Assembly (NCBI RefSeq): GCF_000020945.1
Contig: NC_011295.1
Coordinates: forward strand, 1,054,001 to 1,118,000
Source of the DNA: Coprothermobacter proteolyticus DSM 5265
Lineage (GTDB): Bacteria > Coprothermobacterota > Coprothermobacteria > Coprothermobacterales > Coprothermobacteraceae
Reading direction: 5' to 3'
DNA length: 64,000 nucleotides
Shown: positions 32,610 through 41,200 of the stretch, piece by piece
How positions within the stretch are numbered: the first letter of the stretch is position 1
Layout of the letters: every line of letters begins with the position of its first letter
Translations under genes and position numbers: made by a program
Notes under the pieces: model-generated
Database searches by the model: none
Told to the model about the DNA's origin: nothing
The model's input: the letters and a program-made list of their open reading frames with translations, nothing else

Positions 32610-33926
32610 CTAATCCTCATCACTAAACCAAGTTGGGTCAAACCATTCATTTACTCGCGGTCCTCCTGATTTCATTCGTTGGAGCACCAAATTGCTTATA
32701 GGAGTCCCTAAATTCGCCAAACGAATTTCTGTATCCCCTGAGCCTTGCAACACTTTTAGGGCATCGCTCATGATGTTTTCAAAATCTCCCAGCCATGGAG
32801 CATCATCGGGAACAGACAAAATAAGCTCATCCCATATATCCAGTTTTATACTAACAGCTATTAGTTGTTTCAGAATGAGCAGAGTGTCTCCGGAGTATGT
32901 CTTGAGTCTGTCAAGCACATGCTCCATGGTAGCTATGGCCACATCCAGGTCTTTTGTTCCCGATAGAATCCCGAGCAACGCATAAAGTCCGTTTTCACCA
33001 GGCAATTCTTTTAGCAGTTCCAAAGCTGCCTTTGGATATTTTGACCCGAGTTCTCGTCCCAAAGCCTGAGCCTGCTTCACAGTAAGCGTGTGTCCCTCTT
33101 TCTCCCAAAGCACCTCTTTAGCAAAATCAAAGTCTTTCCTTTTAACAACCTCGGAGATCAAAACAACAAAGAGGTTAAATCTGCCAGGACTCTTGACACT
33201 CTCTAGGTCGCTATAGACACTTCTAAGGTCGTCGCTAACGGAGAGTAGCTCTTTAAAAACCTCTAAAGCCTTTTCCTCATCTACACCTAGGTAAACCCTA
33301 AATGCTTTCTTCAAGTAGCTTATATCAGAGGTCCTTTTGTATAAAACCACATATAGATTCGCCAAATCCTTCGCAGAGATTAAGTCCTTAGTAGTAGCAA
33401 AATCCACCAATTCTCCTAATCTCGTAACTGGAAGGAATTGTGCTAATGCAATTACAAGTGGACCGATTTTCATTTTCCAATCGTACTTCTGTATGGCCGA
33501 AAAAATCTTTCCAGCCTCGTGCCGCCTTCTACTAAGAACATCCATCAATGAATAAAGCAGAACCAGATCCGAGCTTTCACCAAAAATGGCATCAGCGTCA
33601 TTTTTGGCTCGTATAAGCCTTAGGTCTTCCACCAAAGAGTGAATATAAGCAACTCCAGCAGTCATACCGAGCACGGCTTGACGCTTCCAAATTTGCTTTA
33701 TCAGTTCCACTATTCTATTGAGGATGGCATCAGGTATGTCCACTAAGCCGTAGTTAGCAAGCAGAGACAGCAATGCCTCAAAACGTGCCTCTAAATCTCT
33801 GTCGCCAACAGCTTCGCCAAGGCGTAATGCACTTATGTAGTCATCCTTTGGTTTTACAAAGGATTTCCTAAACTCATCCTTACGATTCTTCCAACTGTTT
33901 AGTAAAGATTCAATCGATACTTCCAT
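32610..33926 (-). CDS. Unknown alpha-helical repeat protein
   Basis: 438 aa, not recognised. Almost wholly helical in character, with leucine/alanine-rich helices of 15-20 residues in series (for example SALRLGEAVGDRDLEARFEALLSLL, LGELVDFATTKDLISAKDL, EKALEVFKELLSVSDDLRSV). This suggests a TPR- or HEAT-like solenoid acting as a scaffold. No signal peptide, TM helix or cysteine motif; the C-terminus is acidic (WFDPTWFSDED). It stands alone between convergent and same-strand neighbours. Start is leaderless-like: TATGAT (33943-33938) predicts a 5-nt leader and no Shine-Dalgarno site is present. Confidence 0.7.
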   Translation of the reverse strand: MEVSIESLLNSWKNRKDEFRKSFVKPKDDYISALRLGEAVGDRDLEARFEALLSLLANYGLVDIPDAILNRIVELIKQIWKRQAVLGMTAGVAYIHSLVEDLRLIRAKNDADAIFGESSDLVLLYSLMDVLSRRRHEAGKIFSAIQKYDWKMKIGPLVIALAQFLPVTRLGELVDFATTKDLISAKDLANLYVVLYKRTSDISYLKKAFRVYLGVDEEKALEVFKELLSVSDDLRSVYSDLESVKSPGRFNLFVVLISEVVKRKDFDFAKEVLWEKEGHTLTVKQAQALGRELGSKYPKAALELLKELPGENGLYALLGILSGTKDLDVAIATMEHVLDRLKTYSGDTLLILKQLIAVSIKLDIWDELILSVPDDAPWLGDFENIMSDALKVLQGSGDTEIRLANLGTPISNLVLQRMKSGGPRVNEWFDPTWFSDED

Positions 33927-33977
33927 ATATTAAGTCTATCATAAAAACTCGACCTGAAAATAGAGGGGGTTACCAAA

Positions 33978-34238
33978 TTACCAAGTTACGGGTGGGTAAA
34001 AAGCGATCTCATCACCGTCCTCGAAAACAAAACTAAGGTCCGAAATAACTCTCCCCCGGCAAAAAGCAAGAAAATCAGACTTAATACCTTCAGGCTCATC
34101 TAGAAGATATTTTGACAGACCTGGACAATTATGAGCCACCTTTAAAACCAAATCAGCGTAGTTAGAAGCTTCTAACTCTAAATCACCACAACCAAGCTCA
34201 GCAAAACCGCCCATAAAATGGACCTTCACTAAAGCCAT
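33978..34238 (-). CDS. MoaD/ThiS-like ubiquitin-fold protein without the terminal Gly-Gly
   Basis: 86 aa. The pattern VKVHFMGGFAEL...LEASNYADLVLKVAHNCPGL...FEDGDEIAFYPPV matches the beta-grasp MoaD/ThiS family. However, it ends in PPVTW instead of the PPVAGG used for thiocarboxylate formation. Either it is not a sulfur carrier or it is a repurposed, tungsten-cofactor-unrelated protein. Start at ATG 34238, 9 nt after AAGGAGG; a TTG one codon earlier is equally placed. It overlaps the kinase gene by 41 bases. Confidence 0.65.
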   Translation of the reverse strand: MALVKVHFMGGFAELGCGDLELEASNYADLVLKVAHNCPGLSKYLLDEPEGIKSDFLAFCRGRVISDLSFVFEDGDEIAFYPPVTW

Positions 34239-35121
34239 CAAGACCCACCTCCTTGACAGAGATAGATCTTTTTAGCTCTTCAAACAAAGAGACATTTGTC
34301 TCTCCAATGGCTTCCGTGCTAACGCTACTGCTAGCAGCTGCTGAGCTCACTAACAATGCTTTTTTCCAGTCTTTCTCTGCCCAGTAAACATGTAGCAGAT
34401 AGGCAAGAAAAATGTCTCCAGCGCCCACCGAATTAACGCAAGGTACCTGTGGTACTTCTGCCTTGAGTGCAAAACCATTTTCACTCTTAAAAAAAGCACC
34501 AGATTTCTCACACGTTATTCCCAAATTCCCTCGAAATTGCTGTACATTCAAGCCGCGAGCTTCAAACTGGTTCACCTTTATGAGCCATGCATAAGGCAGA
34601 GAAACTTGTAGGAAGCTTGGCTTAGCATCTACAATGACCTTTGCCCCCGCTTCCTTTGCAGTTCTTACCATGTTCTCGTAGTCGTCCAAACCTACACCTT
34701 TAGCCACAGAACCAGCAAAGATAACAAACGGAAAATCATTTACTATGTGACCGTAATGCTCCTGTAAGACGTGCAACTCGTGATCGGTGACTTCTTGCCA
34801 CCTGTCAGAAATAACATACTCTTTGCCCGCTCCAATTATGGTAACGTTAATTCTGTTGTCATCATCACAATGAATGGGAAGCACACTCACACCCTCGGCG
34901 CGACATTGACTCAATAACCACTGACCAATGTAATCGCCAAAGAAACCAATTAGATGAACTTCATGCCCTAACCTGGCTAAGAACCTTGCTACATTCAAGG
35001 ACTTGCTACCCGCACTTCTGTATCGCCTATCAGGTCTGAATATTTTTTCCTCTTCAACCGATTCGCCCAAGACCAGCACCTGATCCAGAGCCGGACTCAA
35101 GCCTACTACTAAAACCTTCAT
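34198..35121 (-). CDS. PfkB-family sugar kinase (1-phosphofructokinase / tagatose-6-phosphate kinase type)
   Basis: 307 aa. N-terminal VVGLSPALDQVL and AGSKSLNVARFLARLG are the FruK/LacC substrate motifs; NSVGAGDIFLAYLL contains the catalytic aspartate of PfkB motif 2. It phosphorylates a sugar phosphate with ATP; fructose-1-phosphate or tagatose-6-phosphate are the usual family substrates. ATGA overlap with the secreted stalk protein gene. The mannose-family PTS is 23 kb away, so a link is only a guess. Confidence 0.82.
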   Translation of the reverse strand: MKVLVVGLSPALDQVLVLGESVEEEKIFRPDRRYRSAGSKSLNVARFLARLGHEVHLIGFFGDYIGQWLLSQCRAEGVSVLPIHCDDDNRINVTIIGAGKEYVISDRWQEVTDHELHVLQEHYGHIVNDFPFVIFAGSVAKGVGLDDYENMVRTAKEAGAKVIVDAKPSFLQVSLPYAWLIKVNQFEARGLNVQQFRGNLGITCEKSGAFFKSENGFALKAEVPQVPCVNSVGAGDIFLAYLLHVYWAEKDWKKALLVSSAAASSSVSTEAIGETNVSLFEELKRSISVKEVGLDGFSEGPFYGRFC

Positions 35122-37010
35122 GGTAGTGTTACTTCCACCTTTCTAAGATTCGGATCCCATAACACGTTTAAGCCCATGGACTCGACAATGAACCTAACAG
35201 GGACCAACATCGTACCCTGCACAATCGTGGGTGGAGCGTCAATTTCCATGGGAGCTCCATCAACAAATGCAGTTGGTTTCCCGTTGAACAGCTCAATGCT
35301 GTGACCAAGGCCTGTAATGGTTACTTTCTTTTGGCTATCATCCCATTGCACGCTGTAGCCAAAAGCTTCCGATATTACCCTTATGGGTACCATCGTTCGG
35401 CTGTTAATAATAGTAGCCGAGACGTCCATGGTCTTTTCGACGCCGTTTATAGTGTATGTGTTCTTTCCAACATGTAACACAACATGAACCTGTGGAAGCA
35501 ATGTGTAAATGCCATCACCAGTAAGTAAGAAAACACGATCCCCCTCCGTAGCCACATCGAGCACTTTACCCGCAGGATAGTTGGGAAATACTTGGCCCAG
35601 ATCCTTTACATCACTCGATACCAGATACAACGAGGAAGCTGTAACGACCAGAACACCATTTTCTGATGGTACAATCTCTGTTATTGCGTCTGAGAATTTA
35701 TAAACCAAAGGGCCCACCAGATATTCTCCATAGCTGTAGTACACAGACCCGTTCCATTGAACCACATCTTGGGGTGGTACCTTAGCTTCGAAACTCGTAA
35801 TGGTTCCTAAAGAAAGGAGCTTGATTTCACTGGATGTTGACACGTAATAACCTTCACCCGTGTAACCATAAGATAGGATTGGTTTTACACCCATACCAGC
35901 AAGTGGTTTACCTGTAACAGCATCTACCACTAAGAGATTCTTACGCCCCATATGGTCGCCACTGACCACCAGCAGATATCCTTCCTGATCGTCCCCAAAA
36001 CCATCGATGATGGTACCTCTAATTGTTCTAGAAGTCTCTCCCCACGAGTAACTCTGACCACCAGCTTCCCACATCAAGAGACCATTCACTTTTAAACCAT
36101 TAGCGTCTTGAATTTCCTCAGTCCAACCTTTATCAGTGAACACCAACCGGTAATTATCCGAAATGAACGTAGGACCAGGACTTATACTACCCAAAAGTGG
36201 CAATCTGACCTTACTAGAAACCTTTTGTAGAGTCTGCCCTTTTAGTTGGAATGTACCGGCCGGAGTGATCAAAAAATCACCACTGAGTACGGAATTAGCA
36301 GCAACTTTGGATATTTGTGTAGCAGAAGACTCTAACGCATACAGTTTGTCTCCTTGTAGGAAATACAGTAAACCGTTGGAAAAAGATGCACCTGATACGT
36401 TGTCGAAAAACTGCTGTCCCAAACTTAGCACGTTTCCTTTTAAGCAGGCAACATCACCATTCTTTAGTTCCCAAGCTTTATCACATGAGCGCAGGTCAAC
36501 CCGCTCACAGGAATTCTCAGTGCACTTGAAAGCACCAAAATTAGTAGAAACCAGCGCATTAGCGGGCAAACCACTAACATATGTAACCTCGTTAGGTACT
36601 GAAGCAAAAACTCTTATATTTTTAGGATCTTTAGTTATTAGGCTAACAGTATTGCCCTTCCATAGCCAAAGGTTATCCTCATAGGAAGCCATACCGTTGT
36701 AAATACCTACATTCGTCCATTGACCATTTGCAAAATACTTAACATTCCCAGACACATCTTGGACAAAGAAAGTAGATGCTGTGAAATAAAAAGAAACCAT
36801 ATCCGTAGAAAGCTGTACAGTAGCTCCCGTCGGCAATACGCCAACAAAATCGGTGGTTACATAGCCGAGTTTATCCCCTGTGGAGAAAGCTGAGTAGACG
36901 TAATCAGAAGGAAGAAAGTTAAACCATCTTTGTTCCACAGGAGCTTGCCCTTGGACAGCGCTCGCTAGTAGCACTAGAAACATCAGAACAGACGCCAAAA
37001 ACTTCTTCAT
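35118..37010 (-). CDS. Secreted beta-repeat protein with C-terminal copper-amine-oxidase-like stalk domain
   Basis: 630 aa. Signal peptide KKFLASVLMFLVLLASAVQGQA. The middle 450 residues are repetitive beta strands of about 40-50 residues, suggesting a propeller. The last ~120 residues are a copper amine oxidase N-domain-like pair (INSRTMVPIRVISEAFGYSVQWDDSQKKVTITG; TMLVPVRFIVESMGLNVLWDPNLRKVEVT), widespread in thermophilic Firmicutes surface proteins. Surface binding is likely; the ligand is unknown. A TAAAAT overlapping the uvrC stop predicts a 1-nt leader for the ATG, with no Shine-Dalgarno site. Confidence 0.8.
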   Translation of the reverse strand: MKKFLASVLMFLVLLASAVQGQAPVEQRWFNFLPSDYVYSAFSTGDKLGYVTTDFVGVLPTGATVQLSTDMVSFYFTASTFFVQDVSGNVKYFANGQWTNVGIYNGMASYEDNLWLWKGNTVSLITKDPKNIRVFASVPNEVTYVSGLPANALVSTNFGAFKCTENSCERVDLRSCDKAWELKNGDVACLKGNVLSLGQQFFDNVSGASFSNGLLYFLQGDKLYALESSATQISKVAANSVLSGDFLITPAGTFQLKGQTLQKVSSKVRLPLLGSISPGPTFISDNYRLVFTDKGWTEEIQDANGLKVNGLLMWEAGGQSYSWGETSRTIRGTIIDGFGDDQEGYLLVVSGDHMGRKNLLVVDAVTGKPLAGMGVKPILSYGYTGEGYYVSTSSEIKLLSLGTITSFEAKVPPQDVVQWNGSVYYSYGEYLVGPLVYKFSDAITEIVPSENGVLVVTASSLYLVSSDVKDLGQVFPNYPAGKVLDVATEGDRVFLLTGDGIYTLLPQVHVVLHVGKNTYTINGVEKTMDVSATIINSRTMVPIRVISEAFGYSVQWDDSQKKVTITGLGHSIELFNGKPTAFVDGAPMEIDAPPTIVQGTMLVPVRFIVESMGLNVLWDPNLRKVEVTLP

Positions 37011-37020
37011 GGGTTAAATT

Positions 37021-38808
37021 TTACCCCACATCTTCGGGATGTAGTGCTCTGTACAGCTGCTGTGCAACTTTAGGTGGTAAACCGCCTTTTACCGTAAGCT
37101 CTTCAATGCTAGCAGCTTGCAGGCCTACCATACCACCGAAAGTCTCTATAAGTTTGCGTCGTCTAGCTTTGCCTATGCCAGGTACACCGAGCAGAATGTC
37201 GCCAAAATCTTCGCGTAACTTCCTATGATAGGAATTAACCCATCGGTGAGCCTCATTTCTTATAGTTTGAAGTACTTGTTTCCCGACATCCTCGGGCGGC
37301 AAATATATGGGGTCTTCTTTCCAACTCACGAATAGTCTATCATCAGGTTTAGCTATGGCAACTGCAGGTACAGTAACACCAAGCTGCTCCATGGCTTTCT
37401 CAACAACCGCGAGATGTTGCCTACCCCCATCAATAAGCATGAGGTCAGGCAGTCCCGTTTTCTCGTCCTGCAAACGCCTAATTAACACCTCGTACATGAA
37501 GGAAAAATCGTCTTTGTAAGAACCTTTTATGCGGTAGTGCCTGTACCAGGGTGTATAGAATTGACCATTAACGTAAGCCACTTTTCCACCGACGCGTTCA
37601 GAACCAAAGAGTTGAGCCATATCGAATCCCTCAATACGCGTAGGGATATGCTCTAAGCGTAGCACTTCCTTTATTCTGAGTAGTCCACGTTTAATCCTCT
37701 CAGTCCCTTCATCTCTTTCTAAGATGCTCTCAGCATTCTCTTCAGCAACCCTTAGCAAAGCCTTCCAGTGATCCGGAACAGCTTCCACCTGAACACCATG
37801 CAACGATCCTAATGGTTTTAGCGTTTCAGCTACAGCGCCATTCACGTAGGCAAGTACGCCTTGCTCGTGATAGAGTCGCACATAGTCTCTAAAAAAGCTC
37901 TCCATGACTTCCGAAGGCTCAATAGTGGCTCCTGAAGAATACTTTAGGCCAAACACATTGGTTATCATGCCATCTCGAACAGAGACCACAAAACCAGAGG
38001 CCTGATCTTCTTTCAATGCAAAGGCAATAAGGTCAGCGCTGCCATCGACGTTGGCTTCTCTCTGCATACCAATCCTCTTCACCGTGTAAAGAAGATCGCG
38101 AAGTTCGGCAGCTCTCTCAAAGTTCAAATTCTCAGCTTCTTCCTTCATCATCTTAGTTAAGCGATTCTCAACCTCTTTCGTATCCCCTTTTAGAAACTTG
38201 ATGAACAACTGAACGCGATCTTTGTACTCCTCAGGACTTATCTTGCCTATGCATGGGCCAGAGCACCTGCCGATCTCGTAATAGACACAGGGACGCATCC
38301 TTCGCTTGAGCGGACCCTTACAGGACCTAATACCGAAAACCTCTTCAGCTATCTGTATTAAGTTCTTCAAGTCACCCCTTACTTTGCCAGGCATGTCAGG
38401 CACACGAAGTGGAACAAACGGGCCAAAGAGTAATTGTCCAGGCTTTGGTTTTCTCTGCTTTATGCGTACAATCTCTACAGCAGGATATTCCTGGCTTAAG
38501 TCAATGCGTAAATAGCTATAGCCCTTACCATCCTTGAGAAGAACGTTATAAGGTGGAGCATATTTTTTTATAAGTGTTTCTTCCAGTTCAAGAGATTGCC
38601 TTTCGTTGGCAACTATGATCCAACTCACCTTAGAAGCATTGCTCATTATAAGGTGTTCTTTCTGGCCTGGCTGGCTACGAGCGTAGTCAGCCAGGCGATT
38701 GTGCAAGTCACTAGCTTTACCTACATAAATAACCTGTCCAGAATTCCCATAAAATAGGTAAACACCCGGACTGTGCGGTGCTTGCTCAATGGATTCTCTC
38801 AACGTCAT
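37021..38808 (-). CDS. uvrC: Excinuclease ABC subunit C
   Basis: Nucleotide excision repair nuclease, 595 aa. N-terminal GIY-YIG domain (SPGVYLFYGNSGQVIYVGKASDLHNRL), a cysteine patch (CKGPLKRRMRPCVYYEIGRCSGPC), a UVR-like helix pair (EEAENLNFERAAELRDLL), an RNase H-like domain with IEGFDMAQLFGSERVGG and LMLIDGGRQHL, and C-terminal HhH (VPGIGKARRRKLIETFG). It makes the 3' and 5' incisions after UvrAB loading. ATGA overlap with the lytic transglycosylase gene. Confidence 0.97.
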   Translation of the reverse strand: MTLRESIEQAPHSPGVYLFYGNSGQVIYVGKASDLHNRLADYARSQPGQKEHLIMSNASKVSWIIVANERQSLELEETLIKKYAPPYNVLLKDGKGYSYLRIDLSQEYPAVEIVRIKQRKPKPGQLLFGPFVPLRVPDMPGKVRGDLKNLIQIAEEVFGIRSCKGPLKRRMRPCVYYEIGRCSGPCIGKISPEEYKDRVQLFIKFLKGDTKEVENRLTKMMKEEAENLNFERAAELRDLLYTVKRIGMQREANVDGSADLIAFALKEDQASGFVVSVRDGMITNVFGLKYSSGATIEPSEVMESFFRDYVRLYHEQGVLAYVNGAVAETLKPLGSLHGVQVEAVPDHWKALLRVAEENAESILERDEGTERIKRGLLRIKEVLRLEHIPTRIEGFDMAQLFGSERVGGKVAYVNGQFYTPWYRHYRIKGSYKDDFSFMYEVLIRRLQDEKTGLPDLMLIDGGRQHLAVVEKAMEQLGVTVPAVAIAKPDDRLFVSWKEDPIYLPPEDVGKQVLQTIRNEAHRWVNSYHRKLREDFGDILLGVPGIGKARRRKLIETFGGMVGLQAASIEELTVKGGLPPKVAQQLYRALHPEDVG

Positions 38809-39497
38809 CTTGCTGTTACTTGCATGGCACTCCTTGCGTAAGTTTTAACCTTATTCAGGTAGTTGCTCACATAGTTGTTCCCATCGTAAATTCTACCGCT
38901 GTAACCAGAATTCTTAAGCTTGGTAACACCAGTAAGGTAAGAGGCAACTGCTAGATCAATGGCTTTGGACCTGTCCTTTACATGCCCGACCCATGCCTCA
39001 TAGTTGTCATTCAGGTAGAGTAAACCAGCACACGCATTTTCATAAGGGTCAAAAATGTCTCCTTTACTAAAAAGGGAAGGGTATGCCTTTAGATAAATTC
39101 TAAATGTGCTTGGTAATAGCTGCATGATCCCCTTTGCTCCAGCATATGAAACATCTTTGGGATTGAAATTGCTTTCTGTCTTTATCACACCGATAAACAC
39201 TTCAGCTGGCAACTCGTTCGGATTACAGTCCCTGTAAGCATTTCCAAGTGCTAAAGCTACAGTTGCACTAGCTCCAGCTTGGATTGCCATCTTTTCTACT
39301 AGGAAAGGAGCACTTCGAGAAGGTTCTCCAGTCCATACTCCGGCATTCAGACTTATTTCACAATACTTTGCTGGCTTACTCATGATAATTGTTTCAGCCG
39401 CTACGGGATCCACACTCACCGTAACCGGCAGAACTACCCAAAGGATCAAAATGAGAATTGTCAAGAGAACCAAGAGCGACCACATTTGCAACGACAT
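38805..39497 (-). CDS. Lytic transglycosylase (SLT domain)
   Basis: 230 aa. Membrane anchor or signal helix at residues 5-25 (MWSLLVLLTILILILWVVLPVTV). SLT domain with catalytic Glu in VIKTESNFNPKDVS, then GAKGIMQLLPST and a YLNDNY/ SYLTGV tail, as in Slt/MltC-type enzymes. It cleaves peptidoglycan glycan strands. ATG with GGAGGTG. An extended -10 (TGC TATAAT at 39536-39541) heads this slt-uvrC unit. Confidence 0.92.
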   Translation of the reverse strand: MSLQMWSLLVLLTILILILWVVLPVTVSVDPVAAETIIMSKPAKYCEISLNAGVWTGEPSRSAPFLVEKMAIQAGASATVALALGNAYRDCNPNELPAEVFIGVIKTESNFNPKDVSYAGAKGIMQLLPSTFRIYLKAYPSLFSKGDIFDPYENACAGLLYLNDNYEAWVGHVKDRSKAIDLAVASYLTGVTKLKNSGYSGRIYDGNNYVSNYLNKVKTYARSAMQVTAR

Positions 39498-39598
39498 AGT
39501 GCTAACACCTCCTCAGCGATAAATCAAGCTAAAGGATTATAGCACACAGTAGTTTGAGAATTGTTAAATTGCTGACAAGTTTTTATTTGTTTTCCTAC

Positions 39599-40636
39599 CT
39601 AGATAGGAAAAACTCTACCTTGCTCGCAGGCTAATATGCTGTATGGTCTGCCCAAATCAGCCTTCTCCCAGGTTTTCGTAGTAGCAGCAATGATATGCCT
39701 TTCAGGCAGAAGTTCGAGAACTTTTTTCCAATGAAGTTCATCAATGTTCGCATTGAAGTCATCCATAAGAAGAAGAACGTAACCCTGCTTTTCATGAATG
39801 AGTTCTGCCGTTCTTACAAAGACAAAGGTAAGCAGAATCTTCAAGAAACCTCTAGATGCGACAGTACTTACTTCCTTGTTATTAACATCCAACAAGATTT
39901 TGTCACGCTGAAAACCAAATAACGTCGTCTTCTTCAACATCTCCAAAGAGAGGTTTTTGATGTCAGAAGTCTCCACGGAAAACTTAAAACTGTAACTACT
40001 ATCAAATACTTGAGGAAAGCGTAAATTCAAAGATGCTTGTACCAGCTGTAAAAACGCTTGTCGCTTTTCTCTCCATTTCTGAGAAATCTTGTCAATACGA
40101 TCAGAAAGTACTTCATCAAGCGGCTCATTGTAAAAACCTGATGACAGCATGGAGTTTCTCTCAGAGACTAGTTTCCTGTACTGCGCAGCCAACCGCATAT
40201 TTTCTCTGTCACTAAGTTCAAGCAGTCGATCAAAAAGACGTCTGGTCCCTGAAGGAGTGGATACTAGATCTAAATACTCATCACTGTAGTAAAGTACCTT
40301 TCCCGCTAAAGGACTTTCAAAGCTGGAGATGCGTTCACCGTTGAGGAGTAGACTTCTTGCCTTGGGCTCCAAAGAGACGCTAAAAACGACATTTGCCCCA
40401 TCTACCGAAAGCTCAATTTGGGCTTGGTTCTCACCCCATCTCACTATGTCACCAATGTTTCTTGTCCTGAAGGATCTTCCAGTAGAAACTATAAACAGAG
40501 ATTCCAGAAGCGATGTCTTTCCCTGCATGTTCTCCCCCATTAGAACTGTTAATCCATCAGGAATTTCTATTTCTTGGTTCAATAAGTTGCGAAAATTATA
40601 AAGCTTAATCGAGCGAACTCTCTCCACGTACCACAA
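39599..40636 (-). CDS. recF: RecF DNA replication/repair ATPase
   Basis: SMC-like ATPase that loads RecA at gapped DNA. IKLYNFRNLLNQEIEIPDGLTVLMGENMQGKTSLLESLF gives the N-terminal strand and Walker A (GENMQGKTS). VLLLMDDFNANIDELHWKKVLEL is Walker B with the D-loop region. Normal length (about 345 aa). Start chosen at TTG 40636, 9 nt after TGAGG; the frame is open to 40654. It overlaps the HD-domain gene ahead. It is not next to dnaA-dnaN here, which is unusual. Confidence 0.93.
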   Translation of the reverse strand: MWYVERVRSIKLYNFRNLLNQEIEIPDGLTVLMGENMQGKTSLLESLFIVSTGRSFRTRNIGDIVRWGENQAQIELSVDGANVVFSVSLEPKARSLLLNGERISSFESPLAGKVLYYSDEYLDLVSTPSGTRRLFDRLLELSDRENMRLAAQYRKLVSERNSMLSSGFYNEPLDEVLSDRIDKISQKWREKRQAFLQLVQASLNLRFPQVFDSSYSFKFSVETSDIKNLSLEMLKKTTLFGFQRDKILLDVNNKEVSTVASRGFLKILLTFVFVRTAELIHEKQGYVLLLMDDFNANIDELHWKKVLELLPERHIIAATTKTWEKADLGRPYSILACEQGRVFPI

Positions 40637-41180
40637 CCGATAGATCCTCACCAAGCAGATTGCTTACTTCTTCATAAAGAGCAAAAAACCGACGCGCTAC
40701 CTCTCCATTATCAAACTTAAGTTCAACGTCCCTTATAAACTCCTCCTTAGTTATGAGCTCATCTCCTGAAGCCAAATTGTCCACTGCAGCTAGTATCTTT
40801 TCTTCAAGCGCTTCCGGCATGTAAGACCTCTCTGGCAGTCCGAAACTACGAGCTTCCTCCAGGGTAAGGCCAGCACCCAAATGACGCTCGATCAACAAGC
40901 AAACTCTTTCTGAGAACCCTTCTTCTCTGGCAATGGTCGAACCAATAACCCCATGAGAGATGTCATGAGTCACACTGCGACCAATGTCATGCAGAAGGGC
41001 TCCCAGTATGAGTGAATTAACGTCTACTGTTACATCCCGCTTCTGCAGTTTTTCTACAACCCGGGCAACACCTAAAGTAACAGCCTCAATGTGATGCCTT
41101 ACGTTTTCTGGTAAATTGTATTTCTCGTATATTTGTTCGATCTTCTTCCAGTCAACAGAAGCCCCAACGTCTTCCAGCAT
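40605..41180 (-). CDS. HD-domain phosphohydrolase
   Basis: 191 aa. The HD superfamily pattern is complete: H in ENVRHHIEAVT, GALLHDIGRSVTHDISHG (HD), and a later H/D set (LLIERHLGAGLTLEEA; KILAAVDNLASGDE). It resembles archaeal-type HDIG (TIGR00295) proteins of 170-190 aa. It would hydrolyse a phosphate ester or nucleotide; the substrate is unknown. It lies 20 bp after the S1-domain gene and overlaps recF. Confidence 0.82.
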   Translation of the reverse strand: MLEDVGASVDWKKIEQIYEKYNLPENVRHHIEAVTLGVARVVEKLQKRDVTVDVNSLILGALLHDIGRSVTHDISHGVIGSTIAREEGFSERVCLLIERHLGAGLTLEEARSFGLPERSYMPEALEEKILAAVDNLASGDELITKEEFIRDVELKFDNGEVARRFFALYEEVSNLLGEDLSVVVRGESSLD

Positions 41181-41200
41181 CTGGCTTACCGATTGGCTTT

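Noticed and set aside
36163-36684. 173-codon open frame on the plus strand
   Set aside because: It lies antisense inside the secreted stalk-protein gene, whose signal peptide and domains are clear; no start signals are present.
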